Source of the DNA: Ophiura sarsii
Taxonomy: Eukaryota; Echinodermata; Ophiuroidea; Amphilepidida; Ophiuridae
Length of the DNA: 64,000 bases
Reading direction: 5' to 3'
NCBI GenBank assembly: GCA_035610835.1
Contig: CM069447.1
Coordinates: 39,406,057 to 39,470,056 of the forward strand
Part shown: positions 24,001 through 29,826 of the stretch, piece after piece
Layout: every line of letters begins with the position of its first letter
Position numbering within the stretch: the stretch's first letter is position 1
Made by a program: the position numbers and the translations under genes
Notes under the pieces: model-generated
Databases searched by the model: none
Seen by the model: the letters and a program-made list of their open reading frames with translations, nothing else
What the model was told of the DNA's origin: nothing

Positions 24001-24782
24001 TACGTTACTACATGTATAATTACTATGATTTTGTAAATCATGCCAATTGTGGCAATATTTTGTGTATTTGGGCCGTTGGCCTCATGTACTTGGAAATAAA
24101 ACTAAACTAAACTCTGGCTTATTTTTCTTCAAATATTCAGGTGACTCTATTGACCGATTCCTACAAGAATTCCCCTGTAAAACAACAAGCGCCACCATCA
24201 TCAAGAGCACAGCCCTCGTATCCGGCCAGTGCCCAGCCACCACCTACCCGAATCCCTGCCTCCGTTCAGCCCAGCATGTCTACAGCACATTCTCAACCTC
24301 AATCATCATCACAGATGCGCACCCCACAACCATACCAGCCGCAAGCCGTACCGACAAGAGCGGCGCAGCCAGTGCCTCGCCCTACACCAGCACAAGCTCC
24401 CCCTCGAATATCTCAGCCGATGCCACGAGTTGCACCGCAACAGCGTCCAGTCACCCCTGACTCTTCAAAATCAAGCCCACGACGTACACCAACATCAACG
24501 CCTCAATCATCTCTCCCGGGGACTCCCAAAAGAGCGCCCTCCCCTAAAAGGAACTATAACGACGAGTTGAATCCATTCGCGGAAGGAGGAGCAGGTGCGG
24601 CCGGAAAGGGGACGACAAAATCTCCTGCCGGTGGAGAGACAATTAACCCTTTCACGGGACAGGCATATTCTCCAGTGGCGCAAGCTGGTAACAATCCATT
24701 TGATGAGGATTCTCCCACCGGGACCAATCCATTTGGCGAGGAAGAAGAGGATGATGGGAGTTATAATCCATTTGATAACTGA
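1..24782 (+). CDS. VPS11: VPS11 (HOPS/CORVET core subunit), 21 exons, 5' end outside window
   Basis: VPS11 is a core subunit of the HOPS and CORVET complexes, which tether late and early endosomes and vacuoles/lysosomes before fusion. Exons: 1-41, 799-888, 1618-1754, 2374-2435, 3003-3082, 3481-3560, 4873-5026, 5742-5888, 6844-6888, 8115-8261, 8659-8764, 11707-11843, 12279-12419, 12769-12857, 14073-14147, 14812-14989, 16469-16590, 17924-18019, 19253-19379, 20297-20362, 24141-24782. Joined from base 3 they give 2760 nt, 919 codons plus stop, with every junction GT-AG and in phase. The protein tracks human VPS11 from about residue 225: end of the beta-propeller, clathrin-heavy-chain-type alpha-solenoid, a coiled coil (about residues 570-609) and a C-terminal RING-H2 (619-657) with all eight metal ligands. 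The tail after the RING is about 200 residues longer than in human and carries five NPF motifs. The N-terminal propeller is outside the window. Introns are packed with MITEs and decayed exon copies. Confidence 0.97.
799..888 (+). CDS. VPS11: VPS11 exon 2
   Basis: 30 codons (EVLDLHGCPYRCS...) matching the propeller segment with the conserved HGC. Acceptor TTTGTAG, donor GTAAGA. Phase 0 at both ends. Confidence 0.95.
1618..1754 (+). CDS. VPS11: VPS11 exon 3
   Basis: Encodes AVYFYQTDGRGPCLAFEG and HWFRGYLVVVTKDSK, diagnostic of VPS11. Acceptor TTCCAG, donor GTTAGT. Ends with two bases of a codon. Confidence 0.97.
1865..2045. repeat. Dispersed repeat, copy 1
   Basis: Contains AGCATGTATAAAGAAATA and GCCCCTGAACATGTATAAAG; same element as 17632-17812. 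Confidence 0.8.
2374..2435 (+). CDS. VPS11: VPS11 exon 4
   Basis: A short exon encoding GTPRIMDIVTVYDIQNKFIG, the equivalent of human ILNIYDLCNKFIA. Phases 2 in, 1 out; donor GTGAGT. Confidence 0.95.
3003..3082 (+). CDS. VPS11: VPS11 exon 5
   Basis: Encodes AYSAPVPEVLDVIQEWGSIY, the last propeller strands. Acceptor TGTATAG, donor GTAAAT. Confidence 0.95.
3481..3560 (+). CDS. VPS11: VPS11 exon 6
   Basis: Encodes LYHLQEKDTQTKLEILFKKN, matching human LQEKDTQTKLEMLFKKNLF, where the propeller passes into the alpha-solenoid. Donor GTGAGT. Confidence 0.97.
4873..5026 (+). CDS. VPS11: VPS11 exon 7
   Basis: Encodes LAKSQHYDYDGLIDIFTQYG and the HLYSKGDHDGAIAQYIRTIG repeat helix, nearly identical to other animals. 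Opens the clathrin-repeat region. Confidence 0.98.
5555..5648 (+). pseudogene. Decayed partial copy of VPS11 exon 8
   Basis: Reads IHNLIAYLKEILANEDHTTL and then LLNYF before a stop, against IHNLTAYL...ANEDHTTLLLNCY in the true exon 190-200 bp downstream. It has an in-frame 12-nt deletion, loses similarity after LLLN, and has no convincing acceptor or donor. It is best read as a relic of a local tandem duplication, not a used exon. Confidence 0.88.
5742..5888 (+). CDS. VPS11: VPS11 exon 8
   Basis: 49 codons (FLDAQRIHNLTAYLQALHKE then ANEDHTTLLLNCYTKLKD). Phase 0 at both ends. A decayed partial copy lies about 190 bp upstream. Confidence 0.98.
5998..6057 (+). repeat. GTCCGAGTCC-type minisatellite
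   Basis: Several imperfect copies of a GAGTCC-based unit (CCGAGTCC repeated) in intron 8. Confidence 0.75.
6510..6765 (+). repeat. Dispersed repeat, copy 1 (second copy at 48712-48945)
   Basis: Shares blocks such as CTTCAATTAAGTCTATA, CCTGTTATTTACGTAT and TTTCCTATCCCAAAATTAAT in the same order with 48712-48945 in a PI4KB intron. I see no ORF or clear inverted termini. Probably an interspersed non-autonomous element. Confidence 0.75.
6844..6888 (+). CDS. VPS11: VPS11 exon 9 (15-codon microexon)
   Basis: Encodes TKDKEVTFDVETAIK, matching human SEVHFDVETAIK. Acceptor TTTTAG, donor GTAAGT. It is too short for a standard ORF scan and was placed by phase and homology. Confidence 0.95.
7452..7550 (+). 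pseudogene. Truncated tandem copy of VPS11 exon 10 with its acceptor
   Basis: The intron end, TTTACAG acceptor and first ~17 codons (ICRQASYYKHALFLAEKHQ) repeat the real exon 10 at 8115. Similarity starts in the intron (ATATGAAAAGTAGA) and stops abruptly after GAGAAGCACC. Subtracting the hAT element and its target repeat leaves a tandem period of about 306 bp. There is no donor, so any use would truncate the protein. Confidence 0.9.
7760..8067. mobile_element. hAT-like MITE with 8-bp target duplication
   Basis: 308 bp with inverted ends CAGGGCTGGAAAAAA / TTTTTTCCAGCCCTG and perfect 8-bp target repeats CTCTTCAA at 7752-7759 and 8068-8075. Ends CAGGG...CCCTG and an 8-bp TSD define the hAT superfamily. 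No transposase. It sits between the two copies of exon 10. Confidence 0.93.
8115..8261 (+). CDS. VPS11: VPS11 exon 10
   Basis: 49 codons (VCRQAGYYKHALFLAEKHEQ then YLKIQLEDIKDYEKAL). Acceptor GACAG, donor GTAATT. A truncated tandem copy with its own acceptor-like AG lies at 7493. Confidence 0.98.
8659..8764 (+). CDS. VPS11: VPS11 exon 11
   Basis: Encodes MDNMKKYGKMLMSQVPKETT and LLCTDYRPSD, the conserved CTDYRPS block. Ends with one base of a codon completed by the exon at 11707. Confidence 0.97.
8847..9240 (+). pseudogene. Copy of VPS11 exon 11, split by a MITE
   Basis: GCTGATGAGTCAGG at 8847-8860 and GGAAACAACAGACTTACTGA from 9182 repeat the two halves of exon 11 (8691 and 8712). The second part reads ETTDLLKLPCTEYKPSITK. 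The left offset is 156 bp; the extra right offset is the MITE. The right half follows a fortuitous TATAG, so a spliceable AG exists, but no paired donor is evident. Confidence 0.88.
8863..9181. mobile_element. TIR MITE inserted in exon-11 copy
   Basis: Ends CTATAATCAAAACAAAG and CTTTGTTTTGATTATAG continue through GAATTCTC / GAGAATTC, giving a TIR of about 24 bp over about 320 bp. TA at both borders fits a Tc1/mariner-type target repeat. No ORF. Confidence 0.88.
9894..10144. mobile_element. Foldback TIR element
   Basis: Starts CATTATGTTCCCA with GGACCGGTG and ends CACCGGTCC with GGGAACATAATG; an inner palindrome is formed by TATGTGGTCCAATT and AATTGGACCACATA. 251 bp in intron 11, non-coding. 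Confidence 0.85.
11037..11429. mobile_element. GGCC-poly(T) foldback element
   Basis: Inverted ends GGCCAACAA...AGTTGACTTGCCC and GGGCAAGTCAACTTTT...GGCC surround A/T-rich runs and inverted GTCGG motifs. Related T-rich, GGTCGG-bearing stretches occur at 29420-29780, 32978-33060, 33380-33530 and 59250-59290. Family not identified. Confidence 0.75.
11707..11843 (+). CDS. VPS11: VPS11 exon 12
   Basis: Starts KPLVDPASLGG and contains AGEFIHIFVNNPSHLMEFLE, like human SEEFIPIFANNP. The 2.9-kb intron before it carries an exon-11 copy and several inverted-repeat elements. Confidence 0.96.
12279..12419 (+). CDS. VPS11: VPS11 exon 13
   Basis: 47 codons, VQQDSPSLIYNTLLELYLHD and ERKAMDLLQTSD; solenoid helices. 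Acceptor CACACAG, donor GTAAGT. Confidence 0.97.
12769..12857 (+). CDS. VPS11: VPS11 exon 14
   Basis: Encodes YDIDQALILCQMHNFKKGIL, matching human KALVLCQMHDFQDGVLYLYE. Its donor is only 18 bp from the start of an inserted TIR element. Confidence 0.98.
12876..13593. mobile_element. Long-TIR Tc1/mariner-like element
   Basis: Inverted arms of about 200 bp begin CAGGGTGTATCAAAAAAAT and end in its complement, flanked by TA (12874-12875 and 13594-13595). CAGGGTGT ends with a TA target are typical of Tc1/mariner relatives. No transposase; inner part AT-rich. It starts 18 bp after the exon 14 donor. Confidence 0.88.
13594..14072. other. Remainder of VPS11 intron 14
   Basis: AT-rich intron sequence after the 12876-13593 element. 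I see no gene, repeat pair or structure here. Confidence 0.5.
14073..14147 (+). CDS. VPS11: VPS11 exon 15
   Basis: Encodes YQQILHYHMEHSEYDQIIDS and CKRYG, matching human FQQIMHYHMQHEQY. Split codons at both ends are in phase. Confidence 0.97.
14220..14406. mobile_element. hAT-like MITE with perfect 8-bp target duplication
   Basis: 187 bp, ends CAGGCCTTGAA / TTCAAGCCCTG, flanked by identical 8-bp GTGACATA at 14212-14219 and 14407-14414. The inside is GGCAATT-rich. No ORF. Confidence 0.93.
14812..14989 (+). CDS. VPS11: VPS11 exon 16
   Basis: Encodes DPNLWVQALSYFAGREVDCK and LLPPLLVIQTLAHNSTATLS, one of the best-conserved VPS11 segments. Confidence 0.98.
15241..15738. mobile_element. TIR element, TAGACCATTTCAAAT ends
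   Basis: About 500 bp in intron 16 with inverted ends TAGACCATTTCAAAT / ATTTGAAATGGTCTA and an adjoining TCCGAA / TTCGGA pair. Terminal TA could be the target repeat. No transposase. Confidence 0.83.
16469..16590 (+). CDS. VPS11: VPS11 exon 17 (coiled coil before RING)
   Basis: Encodes DYIIRRLQQENDQIADDERL and a charged helical stretch ending in EEMKTR. It is predicted coiled coil by composition and aligns with human DYLVQKLQKQSQQIAQDE. Confidence 0.97.
16617..16812. mobile_element. CGCGAAAATAT palindromic MITE (TACTGTAAAA family)
   Basis: Ends TGTAAAAGTAGAAATTTT and GACTTTTACAGTA, with repeated CGCGAAAAT inside. The same family lies at 18088, 19541, 24806, 25494 and 51198. Confidence 0.85.
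16813..17040. mobile_element. TTAA-flanked MITE, left end truncated
   Basis: Shares CAGACGCGTGCCGC...AAAGTGTTAA and the internal CTATCTCAAGAT..ACTGA block with copies at 44185, 53003 and 56396. It directly abuts the MITE at 16617-16812, so one probably landed in or beside the other. Confidence 0.75.
17632..17812. repeat. Dispersed repeat, copy 2 (copy 1 at 1865-2045)
   Basis: Both copies contain GCCCCTGAACATGTATAAAG and inverted CATGTATAAAG / CTTTATACATG or related ends. Present in VPS11 introns 3 and 17. Confidence 0.8.
17924..18019 (+). CDS. VPS11: VPS11 exon 18 (RING-H2, first half)
   Basis: Encodes CSVC and HFLCQHSYHQH: ligands C1, C2, C3, H4 and H5 of the RING-H2 finger. Acceptor TTACACAG, donor GTAAGT. 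Confidence 0.97.
18088..18286. mobile_element. CGCGAAAATAT palindromic MITE
   Basis: TACTGTAAAAGTAGAAATTT at the left and GACTTTTACAGTA at the right, with internal TTCGCG/CGCGAA repeats. Lies in intron 18. Confidence 0.88.
18287..19252. other. Remainder of VPS11 intron 18
   Basis: No element or gene recognised. AT-rich single-copy-looking intron sequence. Confidence 0.5.
19253..19379 (+). CDS. VPS11: VPS11 exon 19 (RING-H2, second half)
   Basis: Encodes CFESYADNDQECPACAPEN, supplying ligands C6, C7 and C8, then the helix VLDIIKAQDQGRDLQEQFHR. A TTAA-flanked MITE starts 11 bp after this donor. Confidence 0.97.
19390..19803. mobile_element. TTAA-flanked MITE with a nested MITE inside
   Basis: Left end TTAACTTCCCTGAGAACTAC, right end CCCCAGGGGGTTAA; relatives at 38534-38748 and 53409-53572 (inverted). 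TTAA at both borders matches the piggyBac target site. The copy at 38534 has TTGGCTATTCAAATGAG uninterrupted where this one has the TACTGTAAAA element. Confidence 0.9.
19541..19730. mobile_element. Nested CGCGAAAATAT MITE
   Basis: TACTGTAAAAGCCAATATTT to CAGCTTTTACAGTA, inserted in the TTAA-flanked MITE; the empty site is seen in the copy at 38534-38748. Confidence 0.9.
20297..20362 (+). CDS. VPS11: VPS11 exon 20
   Basis: 22 codons, LDNSNDGFSVVAEYFGRGVF, matching human SNDSFSVIADYFGRGVFNK. Acceptor ACAATAG, donor GTGAGA. Phase 0. Confidence 0.97.
20582..21862 (-). mobile_element. 5'-truncated LINE inside an older repeat
   Basis: The sequence either side (CACAATTTGAGCATAATTTT before 20580; ACATGTTAAAAAGTTTGCTA after 21865) is continuous at 36104-36240, so the insertion limits are visible from an empty copy. 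The element's 3' end is a short GGTACTT tandem repeat (20586-20615), and only the RT half of the LINE remains. Confidence 0.88.
20678..21860 (-). pseudogene. Reverse transcriptase of a CR1/L2/jockey-type LINE, partial
   Basis: An open frame of about 390 LINE-derived residues covers RT from QHAFRKSRST through LDFSKAFDVV, SGVPQGTVLG and the catalytic FADD to a C-terminal thumb region (QRRAARF...LNWTSLQDRR) and stop. The endonuclease and RT N-terminus are missing, so the copy is dead although the frame is still open, suggesting a recent arrival. The exact clade is uncertain. The first dozen residues of the longest ORF are host repeat. Confidence 0.9.
22105..24118 (+). mobile_element. Second LINE, 5'-truncated, with full 3' tail
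   Basis: RT similarity starts near 22110 (SGYFPEQWSKGLIVPIHKNG). After the stop at 23930 there is a short 3' UTR with a GGGCCGTTGGCC hairpin and a terminal AAACT repeat (24103-24116) typical of non-LTR 3' ends. Confidence 0.88.
22110..23930 (+). pseudogene. LINE RT with in-frame stop and frameshift
   Basis: RT motifs in order: NPKNYRGISLLS, CQAGFRKGYSTIDN, FVDFSRAFDSVP, GVRQGCMCSPLQF, the catalytic YADD, and VNSYKYLGITF. It ends in a zinc-knuckle-like CPLC..EDEYHFVLIC segment. A TGA interrupts the frame at 22418-22420 and the frame changes near 22490; the last 479 codons are open. It is a different lineage from the minus-strand LINE next to it. Confidence 0.9.
24141..24782 (+). CDS. VPS11: VPS11 terminal exon, Pro-rich tail with five NPF motifs
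   Basis: Begins VTLLTDSYKN in phase 0, continuing human NKLTLLTD, then departs from vertebrate VPS11, which ends about 25 residues later. The tail has about 120 residues rich in Pro, Gln, Ser and Thr, then a Gly/acidic end with NPF in the contexts LNPFAE, INPFTG, NNPFDE, TNPFGE and YNPFDN before the TGA. NPF followed by acidic residues is the known ligand of EH domains (EHD1, Eps15), so an EHD contact is a reasonable inference. The 3' half is duplicated 689 bp downstream. Confidence 0.93.
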   Translation: MTLLTDSYKNSPVKQQAPPSSRAQPSYPASAQPPPTRIPASVQPSMSTAHSQPQSSSQMRTPQPYQPQAVPTRAAQPVPRPTPAQAPPRISQPMPRVAPQQRPVTPDSSKSSPRRTPTSTPQSSLPGTPKRAPSPKRNYNDELNPFAEGGAGAAGKGTTKSPAGGETINPFTGQAYSPVAQAGNNPFDEDSPTGTNPFGEEEEDDGSYNPFDN

Positions 24783-24805
24783 AGTAACTGAATAATGTGA
24801 CCAGT

Positions 24806-25020
24806 TACTGTAAAAGTAGAAATTTTCGCGAGGTTTTTTGTTGTTGTGAATTTCGCGAATCAATCCTCATCCGCGAAAATATAAACTCGCGAAAATTATT
24901 GACTTCCATTGACTTTTGTTCACAAATGTTGAAAATAGCGAAAATAAAAAATTGCGAAATGCCTGTTATGACCATTTTCGTGAAAATATCTTATCGCGAA
25001 AATATTGACTTTTTACAGTA
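24806..25020. mobile_element. CGCGAAAATAT MITE in VPS11 3' flank (orientation 1)
   Basis: TACTGTAAAAGTAGAAATTT to GACTTTTTACAGTA, starting 23 bp after the VPS11 stop, so it is probably part of the 3' UTR. It contains AATAAA-type A-rich sequence, but I cannot tell whether it ends the transcript. Confidence 0.85.
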
Positions 25021-25174
25021 TGTCAAAAAGGACATGTTGTCGGCAAACACAACTTTTGAGATAGAGGCCAATTTATTTGGTGAAATATAAAGAAAATAAT
25101 AGAAAAAAATAAGCTTCTTCAATTCATATCTTGTGATTACCTTCAGCATGACATCATTTCAAAGCTTAAAATGT
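25021..25174. mobile_element. Truncated GTGACC-type MITE
   Basis: GTCAAAAAGGACATGTTGTC at the left and AAAGCTTAAAATGTA at the right match one end of the elements at 25692-25933, 51324-51576 and 57790-58047. It is cut at the duplication join. Confidence 0.82.
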
Positions 25175-25498
25175 ACCCCAACATCAACGCCTCAATCATC
25201 TCTCCCGGGGACTCCCAAAAGAGCGCCCTCCCCGAAAAGAAACTATAATGACGAGTTGAATCCATTCGCGGAAGGAGGAGCGGGTGCGGCCGGAAAGGGG
25301 ACGACCAAATCTCCTGCCGGTGGAGAGACAATTAACCCATTCACAGGACAGGCATATTCTCCAGTGGCGCAAGCTGGTAACAATCCATTTGATGAGGATT
25401 CTCCCACCGGGACCAATCCATTTGGGGAGGAAGAAGAGGATGATGGGAGTTATAATCCATTTGATAACTGAAGTAACTGAATAATGTGACCGGTTAAA
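25174..25498 (+). pseudogene. Duplicated 3' half of VPS11 terminal exon
   Basis: From CCAACATCAACGCCTCAATC to past the stop the sequence repeats 24489-24810 with an exact 689-bp offset and only scattered substitutions, so the frame (TPTSTPQSSLPGTPKR ... five NPF ... DN stop) is fully open. No acceptor lies in front and it follows the real stop, so it would be untranslated unless read through or trans-used. Confidence 0.93.
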
Positions 25499-25691
25499 GT
25501 CCATATTTTCGCGAGAAGATATTTTCACGAAAATGGTCACAACAGGCATTTCGCGATTTTTTATTTTCGCAATTTTCAACAACATACTGTTAGTAAAGCA
25601 CAAGTCAATAATTTTCGCGAGTTTATATTTTCGCGGTGGAGGATTGATTCGCGAAAATAAAAACCTCGTGAAAATTTCAACTTTTACAGTA
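25494..25691. mobile_element. CGCGAAAATAT MITE, flipped relative to its duplicate partner
   Basis: Same position relative to the duplicated exon as 24806-25020, but the internal sequence runs in the opposite direction (AAGATATTTTCACG comes first). Ends CTTTTACAGTA. Confidence 0.85.
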
Positions 25692-25933
25692 TGTCAAAAA
25701 GGACATGTTGTCGGCAAACACAGTTTTGAGATAGAGGACAATATATTTGGTGAAAATAATAGAAAACAAATAAGCTTCTTCAATTCATATCTTGTGATTA
25801 CAAAGTCCGATTACCTTCAACATGGTATCTTTTCAAAGCTTAAAATGTACTCTTTTTAAGTCATACCAATAACTCGGAATTGACTTGGGCCTCCAACATG
25901 TCCATTTTGATATGATGGGTCGCATATCTGTGA
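25692..25933. mobile_element. GTGACC-type MITE
   Basis: From GTCAAAAAGGACATGTTGTC to GCCTCCAACATGTCC and a degenerate GGGTCGCATA. Same family as 51324-51576 and 57790-58047. Confidence 0.85.
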
Positions 25934-26528
25934 CTGAATAATGTAAAAAGTGGACATTTTCACACTACATATATTTTCGCTCTAGAATCAGCTACCGCAA
26001 AAATAATAATGTGCAAATGTATTTCTTTTGCATATAGGTCTTTGTGATGAAGCTACAAATCGTGAATTTAAAAACACTCAAAACAGTTAAAATTCGGCAA
26101 AGTGTGAAAAATGTATCGCACAAGAATTACCACTTTTAATACAGTAATGTACAAATCATGATGAAATGTAAGTTATCTCACAACTGACAAATTATAAGCA
26201 CCTAAAGTTATTATTTTGTAACCAATCAATGTGCGGATTATGAAGAAAAAGGTGAGAGTATGTAATACATTTGGTAGCTAAAGTGAGTTCAAGAATTACC
26301 CATGGGCATATACACTTACTTTGGCTATTTGAAGATGCGTGCATTCAGTTGTTTTTTTGTTGATTTTTCCTGAAAATATCCTTCCAAACCATAGAATACT
26401 GAAAGAAATGGCAAATCTATGCTATCTTTACTCAAAAAAGTTAATCAATTGACAATGCTCTTTTTATAAATCTATTGAACATTCAGAAAAAAAACTGTTA
26501 AGATTGAGGGTCTGGCAAGATTTTACTA

Positions 26529-26783
26529 CTTTATTAAATTCATTTATTTTCATTTATTTGTGCACATTTTTCCTTCTTGAACTACATAAGATAGCAATTA
26601 GCATCACAAAAAGCACAACACCTCGGTTCTTTTTAGAAAAATGACTGAATGTACCTTAAGTATTCATTTATTTTCATTTATTTGTGCACATTTTTCCTTC
26701 TTGAACTACATAAGGTAGCAATTAGCATCACAAAAAGCACAACACCTCGGTTCTTTTTAGAAAAATGACCGAATGTACCTTTA
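26529..26783 (+). repeat. 124-bp tandem duplication
   Basis: Two nearly identical copies of a unit containing TTTGTGCACATTTTTCCTTC and AGCACAACACCTCGGTTC, offset 124 bp. Confidence 0.93.
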
Positions 26784-27055
26784 AGTGTTTTACTTATTTT
26801 CAATGCTGATGATATGTAGAACATGTTTACATGTTTGCAGTTTCATGTTTCATTTTAACTTTATCCTTCCCTTTTCCTTTTTTCATTCTATGTGTATGAG
26901 TTTGACAGTTATTTCTATACACCTCTTTATTAATAGCATCAACTCAATAAGATTAATAATATACAATGATACATCAAGCAATGCACTTGAAACTGATTTG
27001 TATCAATCTTTATTATTGATCAGCCTTTTCAACTTTTGCTCTATTGTGCCACATG

Positions 27056-27264
27056 CAGTGTTGCCAACCCACAGCTTGGCCACGAAATTGGGCTACTTTT
27101 GTCCCCTGCACCACGGTCATAAAGCGGGTACAGAGGCCTGTAAAAAAATGAGCTACCAATAATATTTTCTATGGCTCAAAGAAAATTGGGCTACTTTTTT
27201 TGTGGGCTGCGGCCTAGAGGGCACTTGCGCCGCTGTTTGGGACACATTTTAATTTCCAACACTG
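27056..27264. mobile_element. hAT-like MITE
   Basis: 209 bp, ends CAGTGTTGCCAAC / TTTCCAACACTG. Flanks GCCACATG and GTCACATT agree at 6 of 8 positions, as expected of an aged 8-bp target repeat. Confidence 0.75.
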
Positions 27265-29419
27265 GTCACATTGTATTCAAAGCTTGATATTATGCTCGGG
27301 GATGAACTTTGAAAGTGGGCCCTAAATATTTTGTTTCAATGACCCTCGGAGACCATTGTTTATTTTCATTTTTTTCTGCAAGAAAAAAACACCTGTTCCC
27401 ATTTTTGATGTATTAACACCGTAAGAAACTGCAGACAGCAAGCACTCTCTTTAATCTGGAATTACTTGAGATTCCATGAGAACTGGCTTATGAGGAAATA
27501 CTATCAAAAATAATTATCAAAAATAAATAGTTGTATAGAGATTGAATAATGTTACGTTAATGTTAAATATTATATCAATGCAGTTTAAAACTGCAAAAAC
27601 AGAGAGAAATAAAAATGTATATTCTATACTATTATAAGTAATATCTTTGTCTTAGTTGAACATTGTGTTTGTGTGTTTGTCATACCATGGACTTAAGTCC
27701 ATGGCCATTATTAAGTCCATGGCCATTAAGTCCATGGCCATTAGTAATAACATCTCTCTGGTCATACAGACTAGATAGTATCTGTTGAACAGTTTTGAAG
27801 TAATGCACAAATACATTGACTGGCTATGCAGTGATGTGTGCCAGGGAAAAAGTGTACCCCAACTTTAGCATGATTACAAATTGAACGAACACCGCGCATG
27901 CAGCACAAAGATGATCGCGCCCAAAATGTTATGGTTGTGCGCGATTCACGCAATGTACGCAAAACGCTGCTTCAATTTGTTTGTTCAATTATAAATCCAA
28001 CTACATGTATATAGCCAGGGCATGTAGCAGGATGTAACAGGGTCACAAGAATATTACATCACCTGGACTGTGTGTGATGTAGAGCCGTTAAAACCCCAGA
28101 ATATTCACTTGTATTAGAGATGAGGGAAAGATTGAAATGGTGTCCCTTCTTATGATATCAAATTAAAAATGCACATTATATCATTGCTACCGTCGTACGG
28201 AATATCCCTTGTGTACGACCGGGGGAAGGGATGTAATGGAGAGGTACACTTTGTCCCGGCTATCCAGATGGTTATCAGGACTGTAAAATGATGCCCTGCC
28301 CTTAAAACTTCTACTTCTACCACGACTTTGTCAAAATAGGCTAATTGGCATGATATGCGAATAAAAATTCTGCTGCTGGTTGTATTTTGTTGTTGAAATT
28401 TTGACCAAAAAGTGAGAAAAAAAATGGAAACCTTTTTTGTGGCACTTTTTAATCAAAATGTCAAAAAATATTAGATTAGGATAAAAATTGAGAAATTCTT
28501 TCCTAAGTTAGTGTCTTTACATCATCATCAAGCGATTTGGGCATTTATTACTAACAATTATATTTGTTGGCTTTGTTAAAAAAATGTGGGTCAAAAAGTG
28601 ATTTTTTTGTTTGTAATTTTCTCAAAAAATCAACATTTTTGGTCAAAATTGATGCAAAATTTGGATTTTCTGAACCATTTCACTTCCAAACACGTATACT
28701 TTTTAATACATTTGAGTCATAGTTCAATAATTACAGACAGCACTCACAAAATTCAAAAAGGGAATTTTACAATGTTTGATCGGATTCCTGCTGAAACAAT
28801 TCAATTAATTGCCAAATTAAAGAAATGTCATTATGAATTTTTCGTAGAAAAATTCCAGAATGGAAACTTACTATTTTTCCATACGGGTTTCAACAACTTG
28901 AGGGTCGTAAAGATGACTGAGTTGGTAAGCCCCCTCGTCGCCGTTCATAAGGTGCTTGTGTTGGTTGTTGCCGCCTCTCCTCCTAATCCAGATAGATTAC
29001 ACGACCCTCTGATCCAGAGTACGTCATTATCAGCATCTGATGACGTCATCATCAAAAAAACAGCGATGTGGTTTTCCAAAACCGGCAACAACAAAAAGTG
29101 GCAAATGTACCGACGGAACTCCCCTATGGTGGTACAAAAAAAAGGTATATTGTCAAATTTTACCGCCCGCCCCCTCCGCCCCCCCCCCCCCTGTATCCGC
29201 CACTGGATGACCATGGACGTTGGCCTATAGATAACCATGGACTTATCAGATAAGTCCATGGTCTCACGTCTAAATGGAACATATCTTGCACCAAACATTT
29301 TACAGAAGTAATGAGAACAATTAATATGGTGTTTCTTCCTGATATCAAAATATGTTGATGGGCAAAAAAAAGCATAAAACAGTGATCGGAACATCCACCT
29401 CTAACTATCTGATTAATTA

Positions 29420-29780
29420 GGCCTAAAAAAAGAAGAAGAAAGTGTTTGATTGGCCTAACATGACAAAAACAAAAAGGGTAGGTCGGTCAGGATTTTTGTT
29501 TTCTTCTTCTTTAAATCACCTGCTTTAGGGACTTAAAATAGCCGAAAATGAAAGCAAACAGTCAGAAACTTTTTAAAGTATAAAAATTGAACAAAGTATT
29601 AAAATACTGTGTTCAATTTTTTTAATTTTTTTTTTAAATTATTTTTTTTAACATTTTTAAAAATATTTATTGTTATTTTTATTTTTTCCTCCCTCAAAAT
29701 AATAAAAATATTCAGGGTCGGCGATGTATTTAGGGTCAGTCGGGTTAGGCCAACCAAACCTTTTTTTTTAGGCCTTACTA
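29420..29780. mobile_element. GGCCTAAAAAAA foldback element
   Basis: Inverted AGGCCTAAAAAAA / TTTTTTTTAGGCCT and TTGGCCTAAC / GTTAGGCCAA ends around an A/T-rich core with GGTCGGTCAGG. Same style as 11037-11429. Confidence 0.75.
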
Positions 29781-29826
29781 TCTGTGCAACCATAGAATAG
29801 TTCAGGACCAATCAATCAATTATCTG

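Larger units (their letters stand above)
25934..29826. other. Intergenic, no gene found
   Basis: Between the convergent 3' ends. It contains a 124-bp tandem pair (26529-26783), a hAT-like MITE (27056-27264), short CCATGGCCATTAAGT repeats (27688-27742), a T/A-rich segment (28375-28790) resembling one arm of 44824-45218, and a foldback (29420-29780). ORFs here lack coding character. Confidence 0.6.

Noticed and set aside
24047..24570. Overlapping Ser/Thr- and His-rich ORFs
   Set aside because: Other-frame shadows of the VPS11 terminal exon.
25133..25471. Stand-alone gene with NPF repeats
   Set aside because: It is the duplicated VPS11 tail; the extra N-terminal residues come from a MITE fragment and no promoter or acceptor is seen.
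28586..29230. 214-residue ORF
   Set aside because: Low-complexity, contains T-rich repeat arms and poly(C) translation; no domain recognised.
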